Assembly: GCF_000253295.1 (NCBI RefSeq)
Contig: NC_015717.1
Location: 1,302,001 to 1,366,000, forward strand
Origin: Hyphomicrobium sp. MC1
GTDB lineage: Bacteria > Pseudomonadota > Alphaproteobacteria > Rhizobiales > Hyphomicrobiaceae
DNA length: 64,000 nt
Direction: 5' to 3'
A model generated the notes under the pieces. That model had not been told where the DNA came from, ran no database searches, and worked only from the letters and a program-made list of their open reading frames with translations. Both the position numbers and the translations under genes were made by a program. The first letter of the stretch is position 1; every line of letters starts with the position of its first letter. This document shows positions 42,854 to 51,281 of the stretch, one piece after another.

Positions 42854-43501
42854 ATGCGCGAAATTTTCGCGTTGGCGGCGTGCGCCTTTGTGTTGTTGCT
42901 CGGCGCAAGAGACGCGCACGCACAATCCGCATCGGTGGTTGAACGCGAGGATGCAGAGCGTTTTTGCCCTCTCGTCTCTAAGCAACTGGCGGCAAAAGCG
43001 GCTGAAGCCGTCAAGACGATGAGCCATTGCGAAGTCTACTGTAGCGGATGCGGCTGCAAGGGTGGTCCTGGGTATCGCAGTAACAGCACGGGGCACTGTG
43101 TCGGCTGGAAAGACATCGTCTCGGTGTGCGGTCCGCCCCCTCATGCGCGGTGCACGCGAGAATGCGCGCCGGTTGTGGCGGGTTGCGTCGGGCGCGCATG
43201 GGTGAAGGTGCTTGCCGCCAAGATGGGTCTTGCAGCTCCGCTGTTTCTTCCTGGAACGAAGAAAGCAGATTCCGCGGATCGTCAGAGTGGAAATCCGGAT
43301 ACAAAGCATAGCGCCCCGGAAACGCTCATGGACCAAAAGGCGGGTGCTGCAACGTCATCTCAGCCTTGCGGCACGAAGAGAACGTGCCGCGAAATGTCGA
43401 GCTGTGAGGAAGCGCGCCACTATCTTCGCGACTGCGGCTTGAGGCGTCTTGATGGAGATGGCGACGGCGTTCCCTGCAACAGCCTGTGCCGAGGGCGCTA
43501 G
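42854..43501 (+). CDS. Exported cysteine-rich protein with C-terminal Excalibur domain
   Basis: A 215-residue protein with a signal peptide (MREIFALAACAFVLLLGARD). Residues about 30-120 have many cysteines (HCEVYCSGCGCKGGPGYR and CTRECAPVVAGC). The C-terminal about 40 residues form an Excalibur calcium-binding domain: TCREMSSCEEARHYLRDCGL followed by DGDGDGVPCNSLC. ATG 42854 follows AGGGG. The stop overlaps the convergent gene's stop (TAG/CTA share bases 43499-43500). Envelope-located; role unknown. Confidence 0.85.
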   Translation: MREIFALAACAFVLLLGARDAHAQSASVVEREDAERFCPLVSKQLAAKAAEAVKTMSHCEVYCSGCGCKGGPGYRSNSTGHCVGWKDIVSVCGPPPHARCTRECAPVVAGCVGRAWVKVLAAKMGLAAPLFLPGTKKADSADRQSGNPDTKHSAPETLMDQKAGAATSSQPCGTKRTCREMSSCEEARHYLRDCGLRRLDGDGDGVPCNSLCRGR

Positions 43502-45015
43502 AACTTATCGTCCATGGCGAGCGGCGGGGCGATGGGGGCGGAGACGAGATAGAGAACGTAGGTCGCGCCGCCGCTGCCGTTGTGGCGGGTCAGCGTGCCG
43601 ATCTTCTCGATCTTACCGAACTTGCTCTTGAGCAGCGGAAGATCGACGCGGCGTTCAAGCTCGACGTAGAGCGCGGGCCGGTTGACGACGGTTTCGGGTA
43701 GCGAAGGTAGAAAGGCGTAGCGGATGCGCTCGTCGAGCTGCGCGACGGGACTGCGGACTTTGATGGCGGACATGAGCTGGCCTGTCGTGGCGTAGCTGGA
43801 TGTTGCCAGCCACGCTGCGCCGGTTTCCTCACGTTTCTTTTCGATGGCGTCAGCGAGCGCGGGCCAGCCGCGCATCTGTTCTGTCGGGTCTTTGGGAGAA
43901 CTGAATAACGGGTGCAGCGCGTGGATGTAGATCACGGAGGTCATCGCAAAACCGAGCGCGAGTGCCGAGATAAACGCGGTGCGGCGCCACGCGACGGGAA
44001 GCGCTGCCACACCGAGCGCCGCGCAGATGGCGAATGATGGATAGAGCGGTCCGGGCCAATTGCCCTGCACACGATCGTGCAGCGCGTGAATACAAAAATA
44101 GAGCAGCATCGGCACGATGGCCGCGGCCAGCAGAACATCGCTTCGGCTGCGATCCGATATCGCTCGGCGCAGGACGCCGATGAAGCCGCCGAGCGCGAGA
44201 AGAGCGATCAGCGGGCTTTCCAGGAGCGCGAAGCCCCCGATCAGTTCGACGAGGTAGCCGACACCCGCTTTACCTTCGCGGCCGACGCGGCCGAACTGCT
44301 TGATGAAGGAGACCCAGCCGTGCTCGGCGTTCCAGATCACGACCGGGCTCGCGATCAGTGCCGCCATGATGCCGCCGACCCAAAGTTCAGGCGCACGAAA
44401 CCATTTCCGATTGTCGGGCGTGGCGAGAAGCCAGAGCAGGATCGTCGCGCCGAGAAAGAGGTTGGTGTATTTCGAGACAAGGCCAAGTCCGGCGAACAGG
44501 CCGATGGCAAGCCACCACCTGGCGTTACGGCTGCGGTCGAGTTCGGCTAAACCCCAGACGACGAGACCGGCGAAAAGAACGCTAGGCAAATCCGGCGTGA
44601 CGATGATGCCGCCGACGGCGAGCAGGGGCATCGCGAGCAGGAACCAGACGGCGCGGCGGCCGATGTCGGGGCCGTAGAGAAGATAGGCCGTTCGCCAGAG
44701 TACCGCGGTGCCCAGAAGCAGGATGATCGGTGCGAGCAGGCGGACACCCAACGTGCTGTCGCCTGCGATGGCGCGTCCGGCCCCGATGACCCAGGCGATC
44801 ATCGGCGGGTGATCGAGATAAGAGAGCGACGGGGCGAGCGACCAGATCCGATAGTAGGCCTCATCGTCGACGAGGCCCGTGAAGCTTGCGATAGCGAAGC
44901 GCACCGCCGTCAAGCCGAGCAGGACGGCCAGCAAGACATTGTTCGCGGCGAGACCGTTGCGCGGTCCTGCGGCCGGATGAATTCTGCTCGGCGCTGGCGA
45001 TGCCGCGACGTCCAT
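43498..45015 (-). CDS. GT39/ArnT-type lipid-linked sugar transferase
   Basis: A 505-residue inner-membrane protein with about twelve helices. The early DDEAYYRIWSLAPSLSYLDH is the periplasmic loop typical of ArnT/PMT-type GT-C transferases, including the catalytic aspartate pair; PPMIAWVIGAGR follows. It would take a polyprenyl-phosphate sugar and transfer it to lipid A or another envelope acceptor. The start ATG overlaps the preceding gene's TGA by one base. It is the last gene of the four-gene cassette. Confidence 0.85.
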   Translation of the reverse strand: MDVAASPAPSRIHPAAGPRNGLAANNVLLAVLLGLTAVRFAIASFTGLVDDEAYYRIWSLAPSLSYLDHPPMIAWVIGAGRAIAGDSTLGVRLLAPIILLLGTAVLWRTAYLLYGPDIGRRAVWFLLAMPLLAVGGIIVTPDLPSVLFAGLVVWGLAELDRSRNARWWLAIGLFAGLGLVSKYTNLFLGATILLWLLATPDNRKWFRAPELWVGGIMAALIASPVVIWNAEHGWVSFIKQFGRVGREGKAGVGYLVELIGGFALLESPLIALLALGGFIGVLRRAISDRSRSDVLLAAAIVPMLLYFCIHALHDRVQGNWPGPLYPSFAICAALGVAALPVAWRRTAFISALALGFAMTSVIYIHALHPLFSSPKDPTEQMRGWPALADAIEKKREETGAAWLATSSYATTGQLMSAIKVRSPVAQLDERIRYAFLPSLPETVVNRPALYVELERRVDLPLLKSKFGKIEKIGTLTRHNGSGGATYVLYLVSAPIAPPLAMDDKF

Positions 45016-46154
45016 CAGCGCCGCCACGTCAACGCTGAGCTTGCTGCGTAATTGAAGACGGCGGCCATCAGTGCACCAGCGATGCCTGCGCGCCACCAGT
45101 TCGGATCGTGATTGTAGACGAGATCGGCGACGCCGATGTTCGCCAGCGTGCCGACGCTGCAAACGACATAGAACGTCAGCAGGCCGCTTATTATGTCGAC
45201 ACCTGAAAGGCGGCGATCACGGAACGTCAGGGCATTGTTCAAGAAGAAGTTGAAGGTCATGGCAACGAACGCGGCGAAGATCTGCGCCTCATTGAATGAG
45301 GCACGGGCCAAGACGATAGCGCTGCGCAGCGCCGCGAGGTGAATGATGAGGCCCGTTGCGCCGACCAGCGCGAACAGGAAGAAGCGCGGGGGAACGAGGT
45401 TGCCGGTCGTTTTTGTAAGCAGGAGGCCGAGGAAGTCGGCGATGACCAGACCGTCGAGCTTCGACTGGCCGACCTTGCGCGGACGGAACACGTAGGGCTT
45501 TTCGGAGACGCGAACGCCTGAGGGAGCGGACGCCAGAATATCGAGCAGCAGCTTGAAGCCGCCGGGAGAGAGTTTTGGAGCGATGGTATCGATAATGCTG
45601 CGCTTCAACATGAAGAAGCCGCTCATCGGATCGCTGACGTTGGTCTTGAGCAGCATGTTTGTCAGCGTGGTCGCGAGCATGCTCGATACGCGACGCGTCG
45701 CCGAGAAGCCTTCGCTGGCATCGCCGGTCTGATCGTAGCGTGTGCCGATGACGATGTCGGATTTGCCCGTCTCGATATCGCGCAGCATGTCGGGCAGGAG
45801 CTTTTCGTCATGCTGAAGGTCGGCATCGACCACGGCGACGATGTCGGCGCCGGACGCCAGCATGCCTTCGATCACCGCACCCGCCAGTCCTCGGCGGCCG
45901 ACGCGACGCAGGGCACGGACGCGGCCATCGTGGGCGCCGATTGAGCGGATGGTGCTCATCGTGCCGTCGGGACTGTCATCGTCGACGAAGATGACTTCCC
46001 AGTTGATGCCGGCAAGCGCGGCATCGAGCGCCGAAATCATCGACGCGATATTGCCGGCTTCGCAGTATGTCGGCACAACGACCGACAGCTGTAGGCGCGC
46101 GGGTAAATTCGCTGCGCGAGGCGGGCGTTCTGTCTGCGTTTCAGTCATTACCAC
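45015..46154 (-). CDS. GT2 polyprenyl-phosphate sugar transferase fused to a GtrA-type flippase
   Basis: A 379-residue fusion. Residues about 20-235 are a GT2 transferase of the dolichyl-phosphate mannose synthase type: SVVVPTYCEAGNIASMISAL, IFVDDDSPDGT, VVDADLQHDEKLLP, and DPMSGFFMLKRSIIDT. The C-terminal part (about 255-375) has four helices of the GtrA family (FFLFALVGATGLIIHLAALR, then NFFLNNALTFRDRRLSGVDI). This couples synthesis and translocation of a lipid-linked sugar in one protein. It overlaps the PAP2 gene (46148) by 7 bp and the GT39-type gene by one base. Confidence 0.9.
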   Translation of the reverse strand: MVMTETQTERPPRAANLPARLQLSVVVPTYCEAGNIASMISALDAALAGINWEVIFVDDDSPDGTMSTIRSIGAHDGRVRALRRVGRRGLAGAVIEGMLASGADIVAVVDADLQHDEKLLPDMLRDIETGKSDIVIGTRYDQTGDASEGFSATRRVSSMLATTLTNMLLKTNVSDPMSGFFMLKRSIIDTIAPKLSPGGFKLLLDILASAPSGVRVSEKPYVFRPRKVGQSKLDGLVIADFLGLLLTKTTGNLVPPRFFLFALVGATGLIIHLAALRSAIVLARASFNEAQIFAAFVAMTFNFFLNNALTFRDRRLSGVDIISGLLTFYVVCSVGTLANIGVADLVYNHDPNWWRAGIAGALMAAVFNYAASSALTWRR

Positions 46155-46957
46155 AGGCGCTGTCCCGTCAAAGGATCTTGTATTTTCTCGCCACGCCGGG
46201 CGTCGCGCTTTCGTGCGATCGTCCGAAAGACAAGATAAATGGCTACTACCGTCAGCGCCATCGTTACGCCGGCGAAGATCACGTCGGACAGAAAATGTGC
46301 GCCTTGCGATATGCGAATGAAGCCCGCGAGCAGTCCGAAGGCGACGCCGGCTGCGACGAGGGCGCCACCGATAGCAGGAAAAATAAAGGCGGAAGCGAAG
46401 AATGTTGCGTACATCATCGATGCTTCACCCGCGACGAACGAGCAATTGCGGCGGCATTGATCCGACCGAACGATGGGCAGGGAATACTTTTTCGAGCCGC
46501 CGAACTCTTTGATTTGAACGGGGCGAGCGCGGCCCCAGCCATCCTTCAGCATTACATTGCCGACGAGGCCCGGTCCGAGCGCGAGGCAGGCGGCGAGGAA
46601 AAGCCATCGCACGAAGCCGAGGCCAAACACGTCAGACTTCAGAACGGAGGAGGCGATCAAGCCGATCACGTTCACGACGCAGACGGCGATAAAGGAAAAA
46701 TAGAGGGTGAGGCGGACGTAGTCGGCCAACGTCCTGGGTGCGCCACCGGCGAAGACACCGCCGCCTTTGCCGGAAAAGACGCCGTTGCCGAGGTAGAAAT
46801 ATCCGGATGTTGCGAGATCGAGCTGCGGGTACAGGCAAAACAGCAGACCCGCTACAATGGCGACGATCAGCGCACCCCAGAGCAGGATGGAGACGATATT
46901 GCCGTGGGCGTCTCGCTCCTGTCGTCCCAATCCGGATTGTGCCGTCATGATCCTCAT
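46148..46957 (-). CDS. PAP2-family phosphatase, LpxE-like, copy 1
   Basis: A 269-residue inner-membrane phosphatase. The PAP2 motifs are KDGWGRARP, CSFVAGEAS and GAHFLSDVIFAG. Family members of this type remove phosphate from lipid A or polyprenyl pyrophosphates. Start either at ATG 46957 or ATG 46948. It overlaps the GT2-GtrA gene by 7 bp. A second PAP2 gene of similar sequence lies 84 bp upstream, so this is a tandem duplication. Confidence 0.9.
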   Translation of the reverse strand: MRIMTAQSGLGRQERDAHGNIVSILLWGALIVAIVAGLLFCLYPQLDLATSGYFYLGNGVFSGKGGGVFAGGAPRTLADYVRLTLYFSFIAVCVVNVIGLIASSVLKSDVFGLGFVRWLFLAACLALGPGLVGNVMLKDGWGRARPVQIKEFGGSKKYSLPIVRSDQCRRNCSFVAGEASMMYATFFASAFIFPAIGGALVAAGVAFGLLAGFIRISQGAHFLSDVIFAGVTMALTVVAIYLVFRTIARKRDARRGEKIQDPLTGQRLW

Positions 46958-47041
46958 CGGGTTCCCCGCCCCTCCGTCAGAGGTTCGCTTAGACTTTCGG
47001 TCTCAAGATGTCACGCGGAAGCGTTTCAAAGGCGAATTGGC

Positions 47042-47815
47042 CTAGGCCGTGCCTTGCTCGATCGGTCGTAGGCGTTCGGCGTCGAGCGCCTCAAAAACGA
47101 TTTGAACACAGGCGGCTGTGATCGCCATTAGAACTCCGGCGAAGACGACGTCGGACAGGAAATGGCCGCCTTGTGCCATTCGCGTCAGGCCGGAGAGACT
47201 GCCGAAGACGATGCCCAGCGTGGCAAATTTTCGCGAACGCGATTTGAACAGAAGGGCGGCAGCGAACATGACGATGTAGATCGAGGAAGCCTCTCCCGAG
47301 ACGAACGAGCAGTTATAGTCACATTGACCAGAGGGCTGGAACGGCGGCGTGAAGGCCTTCGAGCCGGCAAATTCAACGATCTGGCGCGGGCGGGCGCGGC
47401 CCCAATGATCCTTGAAGCCCAGATTGGTGACGACAAGCGGTCCGGTGACCAGACAGAGCGCGACGAACAGCCAGTTCCGCATTGAAAGGTCGAGCCACGG
47501 TCTGGCGTGGCGAGCGGCCATCACCAGGCCGACGACCGTCAGTGTGCAAACCAGATAGAAGAAGATCTGGAATGCCAAGCGGAGCAGCAGAAACACGTCG
47601 AGCTCATTGCCGATGAAGTGGCGATCGCCGACGTAGAATAAGCGAGCGACGACGAGATCGATGTCGGGTGCGAATACGAACAGTATCATCGCGAGTGCGC
47701 CGACCGTCAGCGCGCCGCGGAGCATAGCCGTTGCCGTTACGGGCGGCCGGGCAACGGCTTCGTCACTGTCATCGCCACGCTCATGCCAATCGAACGCAAA
47801 GTTCGGCGCCCACAT
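47042..47815 (-). CDS. PAP2-family phosphatase, LpxE-like, copy 2
   Basis: A 257-residue paralogue of the preceding PAP2 gene with motifs KDHWGRARP, CSFVSGEAS and GGHFLSDVVFAG, all catalytic residues present. The N-terminus is different (acidic, non-hydrophobic to about residue 25). The two copies probably act on distinct positions or lipids, for instance the 1- and 4'-phosphates of lipid A. Confidence 0.9.
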   Translation of the reverse strand: MWAPNFAFDWHERGDDSDEAVARPPVTATAMLRGALTVGALAMILFVFAPDIDLVVARLFYVGDRHFIGNELDVFLLLRLAFQIFFYLVCTLTVVGLVMAARHARPWLDLSMRNWLFVALCLVTGPLVVTNLGFKDHWGRARPRQIVEFAGSKAFTPPFQPSGQCDYNCSFVSGEASSIYIVMFAAALLFKSRSRKFATLGIVFGSLSGLTRMAQGGHFLSDVVFAGVLMAITAACVQIVFEALDAERLRPIEQGTA

Positions 47816-47938
47816 CCCCGACTGTCCTGATTTTCCCCCAAAACTGCGGGTACCGTTATCAGTCGGCGTGTCAGAGGCATGTCGGTTTGATTACGGATTG
47901 GTGACAATAGCGAGTGCGCGGCTAGCCGTGTCTCAGGT

Positions 47939-47964
47939 CACCTCTCCCTTATTAGGGAGAGGTG
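47939..47964 (-). terminator. Hairpin downstream of purB
   Basis: CACCTCTCCCT-TATT-AGGGAGAGGTG lies 15 bp after the purB stop. It shares its stem with the repeat at 38088. The following minus-strand sequence lacks a T-run. Confidence 0.45.
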
Positions 47965-47978
47965 CTTTTCTTGCCACT

Positions 47979-49286
47979 TCAAGCCGATCCGAACACGCGC
48001 TTGAAGATCGTGTCGACGTGGGCGGTGTGGTAGTCGAGGTCGAACATGGCATCGAGGTCGGCGGGCGAGATTTTCGTCGTCACGTCCTTGTCCGCCTTCA
48101 ACTCGGCCAGGAAGTCCTTGCCTTGCTCCCAGGTCTTCATGGCGTTGCGCTGAACGAGGGCGTAGGAGTCTTCGCGGCTGAGGCCAGCCTGCGTCAAAGC
48201 TAGCAGTACGCGCTGCGAATTGTGCAGGCCGCCGAGCTTGTCGAGATTCTTCTTCATGTTCTCGGGGTAGACGACGAGCTTCTCGATGACGCCGGCCAAA
48301 CGGGCGAGCGCGAAGTCGAGCGTCACCGTTGCGTCGGGGCCGATCATGCGTTCGACGCTCGAATGCGAGATGTCGCGCTCGTGCCAGAGGGCAACGTTCT
48401 CCATTGCCGGAATGGCGTAGGCGCGGACCATGCGGGCAAGACCCGTCAGGTTTTCCGACAACACGGGATTGCGCTTGTGGGGCATGGCCGACGAGCCCTT
48501 CTGGCCCGGCGAGAAATACTCTTCGGCTTCGAGCACCTCGGTACGCTGCAGGTGGCGGACCTCGATTGCGAGGCGCTCCATGCTGGAGGCAATGACGCCG
48601 AGGGTGGCGAAATACATCGCGTGGCGGTCACGCGGGATGATCTGCGTCGAGACGGGCTCTGGAACGAGGCCCATCTGCTCGGCCACGTATTCCTCGATGC
48701 GCGGATCGACGTTGGCGAAGGTACCGACGGCTCCGGAGATGGCGCAGGTCGCGACTTCCTTCCGGGCGGCGACGAGACGTTCACGCGCGCGCTGGAATTC
48801 CGCATAGGCGAAGGCGAGCTTGATGCCGAATGTGGTCGGCTCCGCGTGGATGCCGTGGCTGCGGCCGATCGTGATCGTGTTCTTGTGCTCGAAGGCGCGG
48901 GTCTTCAGCGCAGCGAGCAGCCGGTCCAGATCGGCGAGCAGCAGATCGGCGGCGCGGACCAATTGCACGTTGAGGCAGGTATCGAGGACGTCCGACGACG
49001 TCATGCCCTGGTGGACAAACCGGGCTTCCGGACCGACGTGCTCGGCGAGATGGGTCAGGAAGGCGATCACGTCATGTTTCGTGACTGCTTCGATTTCGTC
49101 GATGCGCTTCACGTCGAAGACGGCGGCCGAACCTTTTTCCCAGATTTTTTTTGCCGCGGCCTCGGGAATGATGCCGAGCTTGGCGCTGGCGGTCGCGGCG
49201 TGGGCCTCGATTTCGAACCAGATACGGAAACGGGTTTCGGGCTCCCAGATGCGGGTCATCTCGGGGCGGGAGTAGCGGGGAATCAT
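47979..49286 (-). CDS. purB: Adenylosuccinate lyase
   Basis: A 435-residue fumarase-superfamily enzyme acting twice in purine synthesis (SAICAR to AICAR and adenylosuccinate to AMP). It begins MIPRYSRPEMTRIWEPETRF. Motifs include TSSDVLDTCLNVQLVRAADL, IGRSHGIHAEPTTFGIKLAF and the signature GSSAMPHKRNPVLSENLTGL. The start is at this Met; 36 upstream codons do not resemble protein. It is separate from the other pur genes by 7 kb. Confidence 0.98.
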   Translation of the reverse strand: MIPRYSRPEMTRIWEPETRFRIWFEIEAHAATASAKLGIIPEAAAKKIWEKGSAAVFDVKRIDEIEAVTKHDVIAFLTHLAEHVGPEARFVHQGMTSSDVLDTCLNVQLVRAADLLLADLDRLLAALKTRAFEHKNTITIGRSHGIHAEPTTFGIKLAFAYAEFQRARERLVAARKEVATCAISGAVGTFANVDPRIEEYVAEQMGLVPEPVSTQIIPRDRHAMYFATLGVIASSMERLAIEVRHLQRTEVLEAEEYFSPGQKGSSAMPHKRNPVLSENLTGLARMVRAYAIPAMENVALWHERDISHSSVERMIGPDATVTLDFALARLAGVIEKLVVYPENMKKNLDKLGGLHNSQRVLLALTQAGLSREDSYALVQRNAMKTWEQGKDFLAELKADKDVTTKISPADLDAMFDLDYHTAHVDTIFKRVFGSA

Positions 49287-49721
49287 TGAGCTAAATCCTT
49301 GATGCAACGCGGGAGGCGTAGCAGACGTGCAACGGCGCATCAATCTCAAGGCTGCCCAATGCCGCCGTCTGGGGGTGAGGGCCGCGCCATTCATGCTGAG
49401 ATCTCGCGTGCTGCTTCGCAGCTAACGCTTTGCAACAATTCGTGAAGAGTTATCCAAAAGTCGCCCGCGTGCCGCCACGAATTGCTGGGCTAATCGACAG
49501 ATTACGAGGGTGGCAATTCTGTTTCTTGTTCAGGCTGTATTCAGGGCAGATTAGTCACACTCGCAGAAATCGTCGGTGCACGTTCGAATCTGCCGTTCTT
49601 TTCGGAGATGGGTGCGCCTACATTCGAAGACCCAAGGAAGTAATGAGTCGAGGCGTTTTCAGGCGGGCTGGAAAAGCCCCCTGCGCTTCAGAAAGAATCA
49701 AAAGCGGGAGACTAAACGGAT
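49287..49721. other. Divergent intergenic stretch
   Basis: 435 bp with no credible gene. A TTCGAATC sequence near 49581 suggested a tRNA but no cloverleaf forms. It presumably holds the purB promoter. Confidence 0.45.
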
Positions 49722-49925
49722 ATGTCGGAACAGATGGGCAGCGGGGATCTTGCTGAATTGGTCCATCAGATGGAGCAATCGGAAGACGATCCGCGCCAGT
49801 GCTACGCGCTTGTCAAAGAGAGAATTAGCGAATTCCGGGATTCAGGTCGTGCCGTTCCGGACGAATTGAAGAAGCTCGAAAGGCGCTTCATGACGGAATG
49901 CATGCTGGCCTCGCAAGGCCGGTGA
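49722..49925 (+). CDS. Small acidic helical protein, unknown
   Basis: A 67-residue protein with GGAGA about ten bases before the ATG. It contains LAELVHQMEQSEDDPRQCYA and VPDELKKLERRFMTECMLAS. The composition suggests a small soluble helical protein; no family was recognised. Confidence 0.65.
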   Translation: MSEQMGSGDLAELVHQMEQSEDDPRQCYALVKERISEFRDSGRAVPDELKKLERRFMTECMLASQGR

Positions 49926-50038
49926 GGGACGTCGCATCGCAGGTCCGAGAGAACCTGCTCTCAATTTCATTTGGTCAATACATTTGGAAATGATCGAGGC
50001 TGACTGGCGCGAGTGTTCGCGCGAGGCGGCCTCTTTTC

Positions 50039-50611
50039 TTATGGCTCCTTTTGCGGGCTGACCTTGGCCGCGGCGCGGTCCCGATGGTGGCCGAGCTCTT
50101 CTGTTCGATAAAAGTGGGCAAGGCCCGCGGGCGACGCCAGCCTGATCTTCGGCAGGTTGATAGCATCGAACGTCGCGCGGTTGCGTTGGCGGTTCTTTCG
50201 GGTGGTGACCGCGATATGGCGGATCATCTCCCATTTCACGCTGTCCTGGCCGCCCTCCAGCGCTCCCACGCGTTCGCGCTCGAACCATGAGCGGCGCAAG
50301 TAGCGAAACAGGCTCGTGAGGGTGGAGGCGTCGAGCTGGATGACGCCTGTCGCCCGCGCGAGGCGCTGCGGCAGCAAGCGGGAATAGTTGCCATCCATGA
50401 CCCAACGCTCCTGCAGGATGGCGGCGTCATGCAGGACTTTGAATTCCTCGTCGGGCCGTTCCTGCCAATCCGTTTGGGGCAGATGGCGAAGCTGGTCCAG
50501 ATGGACGGGGACAAGGCCGCGCGCTCGCGCGATCGCGGCCGTGAGGGAGGACTTGCCGCTGTTGGACGGACCCATGATGCAGATGCGGGGTCCGAGATCG
50601 TCGAGCGTCAC
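50039..50611 (-). CDS. P-loop NTPase, adenylate-kinase-like
   Basis: A 190-residue protein with Walker A GPSNSGKSS at about residue 14 and a VPVHLDQLRHLPQTDWQERP substrate-type segment. WVMDGNYSRLLPQRLARA is the acceptor region of this family, often annotated as AAA-family ATPase or DNA topology modulation protein FlaR-like. Probably a kinase acting on a nucleotide or small molecule; substrate unknown. Confidence 0.8.
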   Translation of the reverse strand: MTLDDLGPRICIMGPSNSGKSSLTAAIARARGLVPVHLDQLRHLPQTDWQERPDEEFKVLHDAAILQERWVMDGNYSRLLPQRLARATGVIQLDASTLTSLFRYLRRSWFERERVGALEGGQDSVKWEMIRHIAVTTRKNRQRNRATFDAINLPKIRLASPAGLAHFYRTEELGHHRDRAAAKVSPQKEP

Positions 50612-50693
50612 TGCCAGGCCTCCGTGATTGCGGTGATACCGCAGCGGTCTGCGCCTGCAAGGAGACGGGCCCGTCAGCTAAAAGATGCTGAGA

Positions 50694-50948
50694 TCACAAG
50701 ACGTTATGCGTGCCGTCGCAATAGGGTTCGTCGTCGGTGGCCTTGCAGCCGCAGAGATTGAATGTGCCGGTCCGGTCCGGGACGAAACGCAAGGGCTCGA
50801 AAGACGTCCCCTCATGCGAGCCGTCGCAGAACGGCTGCGTCTTCGAGCGACCGCAACGGCAATACCAATATTCCTGCCCTTCCGTCAGCTCGACTTGGAA
50901 AGGACTCGTTTGGGCGACGACGGCCTCGTCGGACATGGCATGCTCCAT
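50694..50948 (-). CDS. Double-CDGSH iron-sulfur protein
   Basis: An 84-residue protein with two CDGSH-type motifs: CRCGRSKTQPFCDGSH and CGCKATDDEPYCDGTH, each with three cysteines and one histidine for a [2Fe-2S] cluster. Mini-NEET-type single-chain proteins with two clusters are known in bacteria. The N-terminal residues are polar. Stands 83 bp from the kinase-like gene on the same strand. Confidence 0.92.
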   Translation of the reverse strand: MEHAMSDEAVVAQTSPFQVELTEGQEYWYCRCGRSKTQPFCDGSHEGTSFEPLRFVPDRTGTFNLCGCKATDDEPYCDGTHNVL

Positions 50949-51281
50949 TATTGGCTCGGGGGCTCAGGCCCCCTGGCTCGTTCGAAGTTTAGACTCGCTA
51001 TAAGGTTTGAGCGTGCGGGGCAAGGCTACAGCTGGACGCGGAATAAGCTGAATTTCTGACATCGGTCGTCGGCGCTGCCTAACATCTGGGCGGGCAAAAT
51101 TATTCGGCAGCCCGGTTGTAGACATCGGCAAAGGCCTGGGCGAAGCTCGGCGCGAGCGGGAGACTCTGTTCATCGGCGCGACGGGGGGGCTTTGCGGCCT
51201 GCAGGTGCACGGAGGACCCTCACGATGGCGGCCGCAAGGCCATAGCAGCCCGGACCTCTTACTGCGCGGGGGGACGTTCAC
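50949..51281. other. Divergent intergenic region
   Basis: 333 bp between the CDGSH gene and the permease. GGGGGC-TCAG-GCCCCC at 50958-50973 is a strong hairpin next to the CDGSH start. No gene was seen. Confidence 0.45.

Noticed and set aside
49575..49590. TTCGAATC as a tRNA T-loop
   Set aside because: The flanking bases do not pair into a T-stem, and no matching acceptor or anticodon arm was found within 80 bp.
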